Assembly (NCBI GenBank): GCA_025738555.1
Contig: JAOVFP010000004.1
Span: 2,604,001-2,668,000, forward strand
From: Cyathus striatus
Taxonomy: Eukaryota > Basidiomycota > Agaricomycetes > Agaricales > Nidulariaceae
DNA length: 64,000 bases
Reading direction: 5' to 3'
Below the pieces are notes generated by a model. The model ran no database searches. It was not told the DNA's origin and saw only the letters and a program-made list of their open reading frames with translations. Below, piece by piece: positions 1-10,633 of this stretch. The position numbers were made by a program, and so were the translations under genes. Every line of letters begins with the position of its first letter. The stretch's first letter is position 1.

Positions 1-236
1 TCCGAAAATTCTTATATTTTTTAGTTATTTCCACATATATAGGTACTATTACATATAAAAACTCATGTGTATGTTTTAAACTCTATTATTTTCATTTTAT
101 AGCTCATTTTCTGTCAGTTCTTTCTGTTGTCTTCTTCAAACATAATTCCCACACTTACTGGAGGCGAGCGAATAAGAGGTACATCCATAGGGGTTCCCGT
201 TTTTCTTAATTTACCTATATTACCATAACTAATATC
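1..236. other. AT-rich sequence, no gene recognised
   Basis: AT-rich sequence without a convincing reading frame, repeat or RNA gene. It precedes a decayed gene remnant. Confidence 0.5.
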
Positions 237-990
237 TTGAAAGGGAGTGACATTAGTAAAGAAAAACATACAGAAGATCAGAATAAAGATGGTATATACT
301 ATTCATTTCTAAATATTGTCAAAACTTACAATTATATGGTAGACATTGTCATGACTAGCCCACCAGTCAGTCCACTTCATACCACCAGTAAACTGGGTAC
401 AGTAGACACCATGGATATAGCCATGATTAGCCCCAAAGGTTCTTTGAGAAGTGAAGGTAAACCTACTTTTTGTATAAATATATATATACTAACTCTAAGT
501 AGGTGGTATTCTCAGAAGAAATGATTCAGGAATCACTTGAATGCTGTCAACTTCAGCAGTGCTGTTGAAAGCACTACAGTTGGTCCAGTCAAAGAATGAG
601 TTTGGCTGTACATATCTGATGCAGATCCAAGTACTATTGTGGTACCTGGAGTGGCATCATTTTCATTGAAGTATAATCATACTTTAACCATCACACCAAT
701 CTTGAAAAGACTCAAAGCAAAAGCTGAGCATTTCTTTAGTATGTTTTCTTTTATAGTTTATTCAAATGCTAATATCATTTAAGCTGTTGATCATTGTCTA
801 TTTGTTTATGAAAGTAAAGCCTGGAACATTCTTGGAAGTTTTGAAACTGCTGTTATGGAAGATGAGGAAATCAACTGGCTTAAGGAAAAGGTGGAGAAAA
901 GGAAGGGAAAGGGTAAGGGTAAGAGCAAGGAGGAGAAGGGAGATAAAGATGAGGGCACTAGTCAGAGAAAGGAGAAGTCTAAGTGAAAGT
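237..990 (+). pseudogene. Remnant of an acidic/Lys-rich gene (paralogue-like of the 50.8-52.4 kb gene)
   Basis: Broken reading frames are spread over several blocks: a Lys/Glu-rich start (237-524), a segment around 610-745 containing ADPSTIVVPGVASFSLKY, and a Lys/Glu/Gly-rich end (about 825-985) with runs of KGKGK and a final EKSK before TGA. The middle and end resemble, loosely, the 485-aa gene on the minus strand at 50.8-52.4 kb, which has ADGAVEQQIPGLSSMFTF and a Lys/Glu-rich terminus of similar composition. In both places a CxC5-type sequence follows directly downstream in the same orientation. The similarity was judged by eye and is weak; shared order is the stronger argument. No intact frame, so probably dead. 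Confidence 0.35.
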
Positions 991-1194
991 AAGTATGTTG
1001 AATTCAAATTGTAATAGTTTACAATGTAACTTTTCAGTTGGACTGCAGCTCTTAAGATATGTTTGTGGTGCTTAACCTGGATGTGGGCTATATTGATTCC
1101 AGAAATTACTGAACATATTTTATTCTAGCTATTAATAATCTGGCTATTTCAATGGTTTCCAAGTGCAATATTAGCTCTATTTATTTTTATTCAG

Positions 1195-1330
1195 CAAAAG
1201 AACAACCATTTCCTAACATCCCATTTGATGTATTCAGTGAATTTATTCTCTCAAATTTTGGCTCCAACATTACACTTTCTGCCACATTGCTTATATTGTT
1301 TTCTATAATTGATAATGTTGATCCCCAGTC
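1195..1330 (+). pseudogene. Fragment of a KDZ-associated CxC5 protein
   Basis: The translation contains FPNIPFDVFSEFILSNFGS followed by NITLSATLLILFSIIDNVD. This lines up with the start of the CxC5/CxC6 gene at 48-50.3 kb (FPDITFKVFSKFIGKNFDS, then SITLATVLTLLFTLTNNVD). Only this N-terminal block is recognisable; the cysteine clusters are absent. It lies directly downstream of the decayed Lys/Glu-rich gene and upstream of the KDZ transposase at 5.1-8.8 kb, all on the plus strand. Confidence 0.7.
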
Positions 1331-2564
1331 AAAAGTCGGTCTAGGGAGATCGAGCCATATCCATTGGGATCTGAAGACTATATATCACTAGATCTTGCCA
1401 GAAAATATAGAATACATAGATTTTTCTCTAGTGAGATCTAAGTATGTTGAGGGTAGTCTAGCACCAAGGAAAGTCCAATTTGCCTAGCTGTTGTTTTCTG
1501 GCTGGGTATAGCGACATCTATTCATATCATAACCAAATTCTAGCTGCATCTCAGGTCATTTAGGCACATCTGATGAACATATTTATGTTAAAATTTGTAT
1601 ATTGGAAATATTTCTAGGGACATCTATTGGTATCTAAGTAATTATAACACTATCTACTTTATGAACCACTTTCCAACCACTTGTGCTATGTGCTGCACAT
1701 GAAACATGAGTGAATATACTAACAACAAAAAAGTTATTTTAGCATACCTTGCATACACATGTGCATCAGGTGCGCCTCACAGTGCAAAACCACTCCTCAA
1801 ACTTGACTTCACAACCACTACTAGCAACCAGAGCTGAACCCTTCCAATAGACCATTGTATGCGAAGAAATGCAAGAGTGGAGGGCTGAATTTGGGCTGAA
1901 TGGTGAAGTGCAGCAGCGAGGGTGATGTGGATGTGTTATGTTGTGTGTCAACACAATGATCTTTGCTATTCCGTTGAGGTGAGTAATACATTACGATACA
2001 CAAGAAAAAAAACCATAAGGTCAATATATAAGGTGGAATTGCAACCATACCATGTACCTTACAAAATATACAAGCCTGTCATCGTGATGTAGGCTGGTTC
2101 TGCTGGTATAGACACTCTTTCTTGGCCTGAGCATGATATCCTCCCTCTTTAGAGAAAGAGTCTGAGAAAAGGGAGGGAGCAGGAAGGAGTTTGAACTTGG
2201 AAGAGGGGAGCATTGGAAAGTTTGGCAGTTGGTGTAATGTGTGAAGTGCAAAAGTTAGTGGGAGGGAAAGGAAGAATCTGTCACATGCTGCATGTAAATG
2301 GCAGTTTATACTAATGGAGAAGGAAACAAGAGCCTTACGTGACAGTTTTCACACTATATTGTTTATCCTAGACATCCCTTGATATGCCTAGATTGTGCCC
2401 AGAAAAAGTGGGAAGAGCATCTTGCAAGTTTGACTGTTTAAAGTTGCCAAGACCTTGAATTGTTGCTTGTAAGTCACTTGGCAATATATTTCTAGATGTT
2501 GCTAGCTTTTGCTAGACATAAATCTAACAGCTATATCTCATCTGATGTGGCTCAATGTCGCTAG
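1331..2564. other. Non-coding sequence between CxC5 fragment and LTR
   Basis: No convincing gene. The sequence contains several degenerate short repeats with TCTAG and GATCTA words. The longest frames here lack any family signature and are probably chance. Confidence 0.4.
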
Positions 2565-3092
2565 TGTTACGATTTTTCTTTATTCTTCTTTGTTTACAGT
2601 TAGTTTACTTTGACATGTTTGGCACAACCATTGATGCCAAACATCTTTACTTTTACACAGCTTTATTTATACTTTTGACTCATAATGACTATGTGTAAGT
2701 CATTACTTATTTATATCTACTTTCTCATACTTTCACTTCTTTCTGACTCAACTTGAGTCATTGTACTATACTTACTTTATTTTCATACTTCTTTACTGCA
2801 CCTTATAAATGTGCAGTCCTTTACATACTTTCTTTGACTCATAGTTTATCTATTATTAGTACGAACTAGTTTGTATTTAAATGGTAGGAACTTGGGCAGT
2901 AGAGCTCAAGCTTCAGCTTAAAGAATACTACTTGATTCTTACTCAACTTCAAATACTTAAGTTTTCAACTTAAGCTTCTTGTCTTGTAATGAGAACTACT
3001 TTGAAACTGATTTAACTTGTTCTTTGGATCAGTTAAGTCACGTGACTTTTGGACTTGTACAATTTCAGACTTCAGTCTACTTAATCGTAACA
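2565..3092 (+). mobile_element. 5' LTR of a truncated LTR retrotransposon
   Basis: A 528-bp block starts with TGTTACG and ends with CGTAACA, a perfect 7-bp inverted terminus of the TG...CA kind. It lies upstream of, and in the same orientation as, a retroviral-type gag fragment. Flanking 5-bp sequences do not match, so it is not a simple solo LTR; it is better read as the 5' LTR of an element whose 3' part was lost. Confidence 0.6.
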
Positions 3093-3538
3093 AAAGCTGA
3101 AGCTTGCCAAATGCTTGCACTACCCAGTGCAGCATATTGAAACACACGACGTCTTACAGACAGTGGAGAGCCCCTACCAGGCACAACTCTGACTCCAAAG
3201 AAGAAGAACAAAGGGAACAACAAACCGTTGTATCGCCACCAGAAGGAGGAAGTTTATTCCTGTTTGCAAACATCACAGAATGACCAACTCAACGACGAGT
3301 CACTGACATACAAAGACGACCAACACTACTAAATCGACCAGTAGTACCATTACCATCCATTACCCCACTCACTATCATATCAGAAGAACTGACACCGACA
3401 CAAACAAACCCTGCCTTCACCAAACAAGTAATATCTCCAGCAGCACAGGAGTTATTCAGACAAATTCTCGCTTCACCAAAGCTGACATCCAGTAGCAGAA
3501 GTACCAAAACAGAAAACTATGAAACAGCATCAGAAAAA
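3093..3538 (+). other. Retrotransposon leader between LTR and gag
   Basis: About 450 bp separate the LTR end from the gag start codon. A primer-binding site would be expected at the left edge, but no obvious tRNA-complementary stretch is recognisable, so self-priming or decay cannot be told apart. No other gene seen. Confidence 0.4.
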
Positions 3539-4483
3539 ATGGCCACTATAACTATGGAAGACCAGACTAGAACAGATATATATGCACCTCAAAACATTGC
3601 CGAAGAAGAACTTCTAGAAGCTATAAAAGCTGCTAGAATAGAAGGAAAGAAACGATCAAACTCTGACCCTGGGGAAGAACCAACAGGCCCCCCTGGAGGA
3701 TCTAGTGGACTACCACCCGGATTCCCTAGTGGATTCAGAGGTGGAGGAGGAGGATCAGGAAGAAATCCTGGAAACCCCCCAGGAAACTCTAGACAAAACA
3801 CAAACCCTGATGACACAGAAAACACGAAGGACTTAAACTTAACCCACCATTTAAGTTTAACGGCAACAAACAAAAATCCAAAGGCTGGATTAGAAGCGTC
3901 GAACTCTATCTCTACATCAATGATGGAGTATACAGAACCAACAAAGCCAGAGTGTCATTTGCACTCTCATACATTGAAGGAGGAACCGCAGGAGCATGGA
4001 AACAGATGAAGTATAATCAATACTTTAACAATGATGCCAGAACCCCACAAATTGAAAGTTGGAGAAATTTTAAAAATTCTTTCCTAGAAAATTTCGACCC
4101 AATCGATGCCAAAGACGAAGCATGGTTCAAACTCCAGAAACTTGAACAAGGAAAATGATCCGCCGATGAATATATCACAGAATTTGAGATTCTCAAAGAA
4201 CTCTTGGAACAGAATGACAACCACACCCTCACTGACTACTTCAAGCAAGGTTTAAACAAACCACTTAGGAAGCAAGTTTACAGACAAAAAATAGTCCCAA
4301 CCACTCTTGATGATTGGAAAGAAGATGCATGAAGATTTGACCGAAACTACCAAGAAGGGATACATTACGATCAGAACAGAGAAGGAAGGAGACCCATCCT
4401 CTCTAGACCCCAACAACGACCCCAACGTGACCCATTTGCCATGGACGTAGATCGAATTGAAGTCGATATTAATTGACTCACAG
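3539..4483 (+). pseudogene. Gag fragment of an LTR retrotransposon
   Basis: The N-terminal part (from ATG 3539) has a short acidic/Lys segment and a Gly/Pro-rich linker (about residues 45-85). A frameshift near 3825-3840 leads to the Retrotrans_gag-type core with the motifs YIEGGTAGAW and SWRNFKNSFLENFDPIDAKDEA. Three in-frame TGA codons (4156-4158, 4330-4332, 4474-4476) interrupt it; the first and second lie where Arg is usual in this family. The frame stops at the next LTR just after a MDVDRI motif that normally precedes the zinc knuckle, so zinc knuckle, protease and pol are missing. Non-functional. Confidence 0.75.
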
Positions 4484-5092
4484 TGTCATATCTGTGACAA
4501 TCCCTGTACCATTGGAATCAACTCCAGGTTTACTCCGCTTTTAGTATGTTTCCTCCGGACTATGTATACTTGTTATATATTGAACTCTTCCTTACTAATG
4601 TTTACTTGTAACTGTTTACTTGTTCCTTCCCTTTAATATTACTACCTCGTTCTCCGGCCACGGCCATTTCTCCTATGACTATAATCTAGAGGTGTACTAC
4701 TAGTTTACCATGTTCTACATTTCATGGAGTTTACTTAACCCTAGGATGCCACATACCCATGGGCATTACTCCGTACGCATTCGGACAAAGTAGTTTACTA
4801 TATAAACTACTCCTGTAATGTAGATAGACTTCAGTTTCAAATCAACTACGTTTACACCCTTCTCCCACTTGGGCCTTGAGCCAACTCCGCTATTTTGCCA
4901 CTTACTCTGCTTTGTTCTAAATACGGAACTGGAAGTCCAAGGGGCGCAACACACAAGTTGAAGCCAATGTTCCACTACTCCCGTACTTGTTCATTATCTC
5001 CACACACCCTACTAACGTTGTACAAGTTACTCCGCTATTAGACTATCTACTCCGAGGTTCTTGTCCTTAGTGGAATAGAACGGGACATGACA
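4484..5092. mobile_element. LTR (family TGTCATATC...TGACA), copy 1
   Basis: This 609-bp block starts TGTCATATC and ends CATGACA, with TGTCA/TGACA inverted ends. It is nearly identical over its full length to the solo LTR at 52817-53426, which fixes both boundaries. Flanking 5-mers (CACAG and TCTAC) do not match, so either a target duplication decayed or a rearrangement joined this LTR to the upstream gag fragment, which belongs to a different LTR family. Its last bases supply the first in-frame ATG (5087) of the KDZ reading frame. A minus-strand frame inside (4766-4975) recurs in the other copy and is just LTR sequence. Confidence 0.8.
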
Positions 5093-8000
5093 TCTACTAG
5101 TGGAACTTCATGTATCACATCATTAACAGTTGTGAAGAGCAAAGGCAAGACAATAATAAAGAAGGAGTCACAGAGAGATAGAAATGTTGATCATGCTATA
5201 AATGAAGATGTAATAATACAAGATACAGAGCATCTATCTCAACCAAATGAAATACCACAATATGATCTTGAAGAATCTATTTCAATTGAACAACCTACTG
5301 ATCCCTTGAAATCAAAAAAGCGTAACCATAAAACATTGTTTAGAATGTTATTTTTACATTTATAATAACTGATTATAATTGATAATATTTACATAGGCAA
5401 AACTGAATGAATGGCTAAATTATCAAGATGAGTTTCTTGATGAACTCCTTCGACATGATGGAAAGGGTGACTATACAAATGAAGATAAATGCTCAGAGTG
5501 CAAAAAAGAAAATGGTCATTATAAATGTAAAGATTGCTTTCATGGTTGTCTATTGCAATGTAGAAAATGTGTCATAAAGGGACACAAATATTTACCACTT
5601 CATCGAATAGAGGTAAGATAATAATTTCATTAACATATATCAATTACAATTTATGATTGTTTAGAGATGGAATGGATTTTTCTTTGAGAAAGATAACCTT
5701 AAGAATCTTGGATTATGTATTCAGCTTGGGCATGGGGGTGCACATTGTTCCAGCCCATCTAGTGGCACTTTTGAATTTGTGGTTGTTGATGTTACTGGAG
5801 TTCATTATGTTTCAGTCACCTACTGTGATTGCAGAGCAATTCCCCGATATACTCAACTATTGCGAGCTGGTTGGTTTCCAGCTAGTTTTGTTCGACCCCA
5901 AACTGTATTCACTTTTGAATGTCTTGATACATTTCATGAACTTACACTGCAAGCAAAAACAACTCTTTACGACTGGTATCATACTCTTTGTAACAAAACT
6001 GACAAGTGCAAATTGGAAGATGAAAAGGTGAATATTAATTGTAACAAAATACAAATACTAATAAATTAAAATGTTTTAAAACCGTTATAATGAGTTTAGA
6101 CATGTTATGCGAATTTGGAGAATATTATTCATGTGTAAACATGGTGGTAGAGGTCAACATACAGAAGGAATAAAGGGAACAAAGAAAGGAGAACTGTCAG
6201 TTGAATGCCCAGCATGCCCTCATCCAGATAAAAATCTGCCTGAAGACTGGGAAAAATCAGAAACATTGAAGTATGTGATTTTTAATTACTTATAGCAATT
6301 AGTAACATGCAGATAGGATTTTTGTATATAATGTACTTGGCTGTTGATGCCAACTTCAAATTGAGCTGCAAGGAACGTGGTATTCAAGACATAGAGCTCA
6401 TGCCTGGTTGGGGATCTTTTGTTGAAGAACAAAGTTATCAAAAACATCTTAAAAGCTACATTGAAACTTCTGAGGTACAGCATATCATATATTCTTTATG
6501 CTTTTTCTAATAAATCTGGTAGGTTAATACATGTGATTCACAGCATGATGCAATTCTTCAAGCTGGTATACGTTCAGCTCCAGGTCATTCAGTGACTGGA
6601 ACAGCACTTGTAATATGTTCCAGGCATACTCTAATTCGCTGCAATGGTGCAGGTGACTTACAAAAAGGGGAAAGGCAAGTTAAAATTGATTACATTTACT
6701 ATTGATTGATGATATGCCTTTAATAGGTACTGTAATATTGATTTTATCATACTGTCCACACTTTTAGGGGTATCACTCTCTTGGATTGTGATCACTTATG
6801 ATATTGGATGCCAGTGGTTGAAAAACCTAAAGCACCAAATAGAAACTTATCCTGAGTATATAAAAGTTCCCCCTGAAATGCATATTGATGTTGCAGTTCC
6901 TTCTTGGCATATCAATGGCCATGGAAGCTCATGTAGGAGCAATTTTGCTTTAGCATATCTGCCAGGAGCTGGCCGAACTTGTGGAGAGGAAGTTGAAACA
7001 ACATGGTCTACTAGCAATCATCTGCACCCAAGTACACATGAAATGGGACCTGCAGCCCGTCATGAAGTCTTAAATGACCAATGGAATGCATGGAATTTTC
7101 AAAAGCATATTAGATTTTGTTAGTATATTTGCTTTTATGTTGTGATATATAACTGAGTTGATTATAATAGATAAACATTTTATTAAGCGATATAAAGAAG
7201 CTGTTATAATGAGTAAAAAGCATGAAGAAATATTTGATAAATTTAATGCTACATTTGATGCTTCTATAACTGCAAAATGGAAAGCACAAGTTATAGCATG
7301 GAACATGGATCATACTAAGCCAAACCCATATGATGATCCAGAATGCAGTGAGTAAATTCTAATATTTTATGATCAAGCTAACAATGAGTTAGCTACTACT
7401 TTGCAAGATGTTAGACTAGAACTAACTCATGAAGAAGTATCAAATACTGGAATAGGATTTGGTTCCAAAAATAACTTGACATTAACTAAATTTTTAATGC
7501 AAGGGTTTGAGCTTGAAGAACAACAGTAAGTCTTAAAATGTTACAAATATAAATATCTCATACTGTCATAGACATTTACTCAAGATTGAGGTTTTAAAGC
7601 TAGGAAATACAGTGATATCAGAAGATCTTGCAGATCTATATGATAAACGAATTGCTCTTGCTGCCAAGATCTCTAAATGGCAAGAAGTCCAGTTAACATA
7701 TATGCCTGAAGTAAAAAATATCAACTTGGAGTCAAATACTAATAATATGCTAGTGAATATTGAGATGGCTTCTTTATACCTTCCTTCTGCACTTCTGGTA
7801 CAGTTACGAACTGCTACAACAATCAAAAAAGCAGCACAATCAGAATTAAAACTTCGCATTGCACAAGCAAATGATGCATTGGCTTACATTCGACAACATC
7901 TTTGAATGATTTCAACATTAAAGCAATTTAAGTTAATAAATACATCTGGCACAGGAAATAAACCAAACACTCGTATTAAAGATTCAATTAATAGATTTAA

Positions 8001-8781
8001 AGACAAGACACAGCTCCATGTTGATTGCTACCGCAGAGCACATACAGCAGTAGCTGCACTGGACCCAAATGGAAATTGGCAGTCATATTTACTTGAACTG
8101 AGAAATGAGGATATCCAAGGACCTGGAAAAGATCCAGATGATCCATCAAGTAGTGGAAGATTTGAAATACCATGGATTTGGCTGGTATCTTGTAATGCAT
8201 CAGGAGATAATGAAGAAAATAATAGCCTAAAGCTAGAATGGGCAAAAGCTCATGCACGAAAAGACAGATGGCAAGAGGAAGTACTTATTCTAAAGGAGGA
8301 AATGCGGCGAGTTATTGCATATTATGAATGGAAAGAAATGTGGTGGACAGGCATAACTGATATACAAAACTATATCAGTGGTACAGAACCAGATATTAAG
8401 CAGGGAGTCATGGCCTATGCACTTAAACAAGCTTCTATTTGTAAAAGACTGGCTCAAAGATGTGCTGAAAGATGGTTACCCACCCTTCAAAATGATGGAT
8501 ACACCCCTGTTTGGGCAGACAAATACACTAAGTCAAATTCAAAATCTTCAACAAGAGTATTGGGGAAGAGTGATGATAATAATAATGAAGATGGTAAAGA
8601 TAGTGAAGTTGGTGAGAGTGAAGATGGTGAAGACAGTGAAGATGGTGAAGATGGTGAAGACAGTGAAGATGGTGAAGACAGTGAAGATGATGAAGATAGT
8701 GAAGATAGTGAAGATAGTGAAGATAGTGAAGATAGAAATTATGATGATGACTGGAAAGATACTGAAGACTTATGGGTATGA
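5087..8781 (+). pseudogene. KDZ-family transposase with CxC2 cysteine cluster
   Basis: Exons deduced from family-like sequence and splice signals: 5397-5612, 5665-6027, 6095-6270, about 6300-6474, 6523-6674, 6727-7118, 7171-7347, 7378-7525, 7572-8781; the part from 5087 to about 5345 is a tentative first exon whose junction I could not make in frame. The CxC2 zinc cluster (CSECKKENGHYKCKDCF...CRKC) lies in the first firm exon, followed by the KDZ catalytic region with VVDVTGVHYVSVTYCDC, the VDANFKL strand, DLQKGER, and YDIGCQW; GRTCGEEVETTWS matches the family's late Glu region. The C-terminus is a Ser-Glu-Asp/Gly-Glu-Asp repeat. Intron 6675-6726 uses a GC donor (AG|GCAAGT). One in-frame TGA (7903-7905) sits where Arg is usual (RRHLR-like). 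DNA cut-and-paste transposase by family; probably inactive as it stands. Confidence 0.85.
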
Positions 8782-8867
8782 AAAGTAAGTCATCTATATT
8801 TCAAAAACCACAATTTATTAATAGTTATAATATTTAATTAGCAATGCAGCATTAATGTGTACATTTA

Positions 8868-9464
8868 TGTTACACTTTTTCCATTTCAACCTTGCCAGAC
8901 CCCATTCTTTTAATGTGACTATAGCTACTGTCTTACTCATCCCCTCCTACTTATAGTACTGATACATGTTTCACCTCCATCACCCCTCACTCCTAGCCCC
9001 TTATCCCTTGCCTCCCTGGTTTGTCATACTACAGGCACAGACTTTGCTTACTGATATGTTTCATCTACTTATGTACATGTTTCACCTATTCTTAGACCTC
9101 TGCTGAGTCATAGTAAGTCATGGACTTTATTTATTTATAGTAGCATACTATTCCATGAATGGACCATGCTTCTTTTGTATAAATAGCTCATGTATTTCAA
9201 TCAAGCTTCCTCAGCTTGATCTTAGTTTAGCTATCATCGAATATAGCTGGTAGCCTCTCTATTGCCTCTCTCTGCTCTCATTACCCTCAACTTCCATTCA
9301 CTTCTCAAGTATTACTGTGAGAATGCTGCAAGTCCATTAGTGTGTACAACAAGTACAACTGTTTAAACTTCAACTTCATCATATGAGTTATATGTGTAGT
9401 GACAAGTCACATGATTAATTCATCACATTATCAAGATATCATGAGACCAGCTCAGATCATAACA
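8868..9464 (+). mobile_element. Probable solo LTR
   Basis: A 597-bp block starts TGTTAC and ends ATAACA (TGTTA/TAACA inverted ends), flanked by the imperfect 5-bp pair ATTTA/ATCTA. It has an internal TATAAATAG box (about 9179) and pyrimidine-rich sequence downstream, as in fungal LTRs. No internal coding region accompanies it. It lies just downstream of the KDZ gene. Confidence 0.55.
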
Positions 9465-9589
9465 ATCTACATAAATAAATATATAGTTTTAAATAACCTC
9501 ACCAGACAATCTAATACAGTTATAGTATTTAATTACCACTAAGTATTTTTAATCATTTATAATATTCATACAATAGCACTATTGAACTA

Positions 9590-10575
9590 GAACCAATAAA
9601 TAATTTTTTATGATTGTCTGTAGTATTGTTAGTAGTACTACTAAAATAGAATAAATAAATGATTGTTTATTGTTGCCTATAGTATTGGTAGTAGTTCTAA
9701 TCAAATGGAATGAATGAATGATTGTTTATGATTGCCTATAGTATTATTAGTAGTACTATCCAAATAGAACAAATAAATGATTGCCTATGATTGCCTATAG
9801 TATTATTAGTAGTACTATCCAAATAGAACAAATAAATGATTGTTTATGATTGCCTATAGTATTGTTAGTAGTACTATTCAAATAGAACAAATAAATGATT
9901 GTTTATGATTGCCTATAGTATTAGTAGTAGTACTATTCAAATCAAATGGAATGAATGAATGATTGTTTATGATTGCCTATAGTATTGTTAGTAGTACTAC
10001 TAAAATAGAATGAATAAATGATTGTTTATGATTACCTACAGTATTGTTAGTAGTACTATTCAAATAGAATGAATAAATGATTGTTTATGATTGCCTATAG
10101 TATTAGTAGTAGTACTATTCAAATAGAATGAATAAATGATTGTTTATGATTGCCTATAGTATTGTTAGTAGTACTATTCAAATAGAATGAATAGATGATT
10201 GTTTATGACTGCCTATAGTATTAGTAGTAGTACTATTCAAATAGAACAAATAAATGATTGTTTATGATTGCCTATAGTATTGTCAGTAGTATTATTCAAA
10301 TAGAATGAATAAATGATTGTTTATGATTGCTTATAGTATTGTCAGTAGTATTATTCAAATAGAATGAATAAATGATTGTTTATGATTGCCTATAGTATTG
10401 TCAGTAGTATTATTCAAATAGAATGAATAAATGATTGTTTATGATTGCCTATAGTATTATTAGTAGTACTATTCAAATAGAATGAATAAATGATTGTTTA
10501 TGACTGCCTATAGTATTGTTAGTAGTACTATTCAAATAGAATGAATCAATGATTGTTTATGATTGTCTGAAGTGA
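9590..10575. repeat. 59-bp minisatellite, about 16-17 copies
   Basis: Tandem units of 59 bp, recognisable by TGATTGTTTATGATTGCC and TAGTATTGTTAGTAGTACTA, run across the whole interval with few differences between copies. Some units are 1-10 bp longer or shorter. AT-rich and non-coding. The right end lies about 50 bp from the broken end of the Ty3/gypsy pol gene. Confidence 0.95.
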
Positions 10576-10633
10576 GTTATATTAATAGGACACATACAAT
10601 AAAAGACAATCATATAACCCTGCCATTATATGA

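Noticed and set aside
4766..4975. 69-72 aa minus-strand frame found in both copies of the TGTCATATC LTR (also 53099-53317)
   Set aside because: Shared only because the LTR is duplicated; starts at non-specific codons and has no motif.
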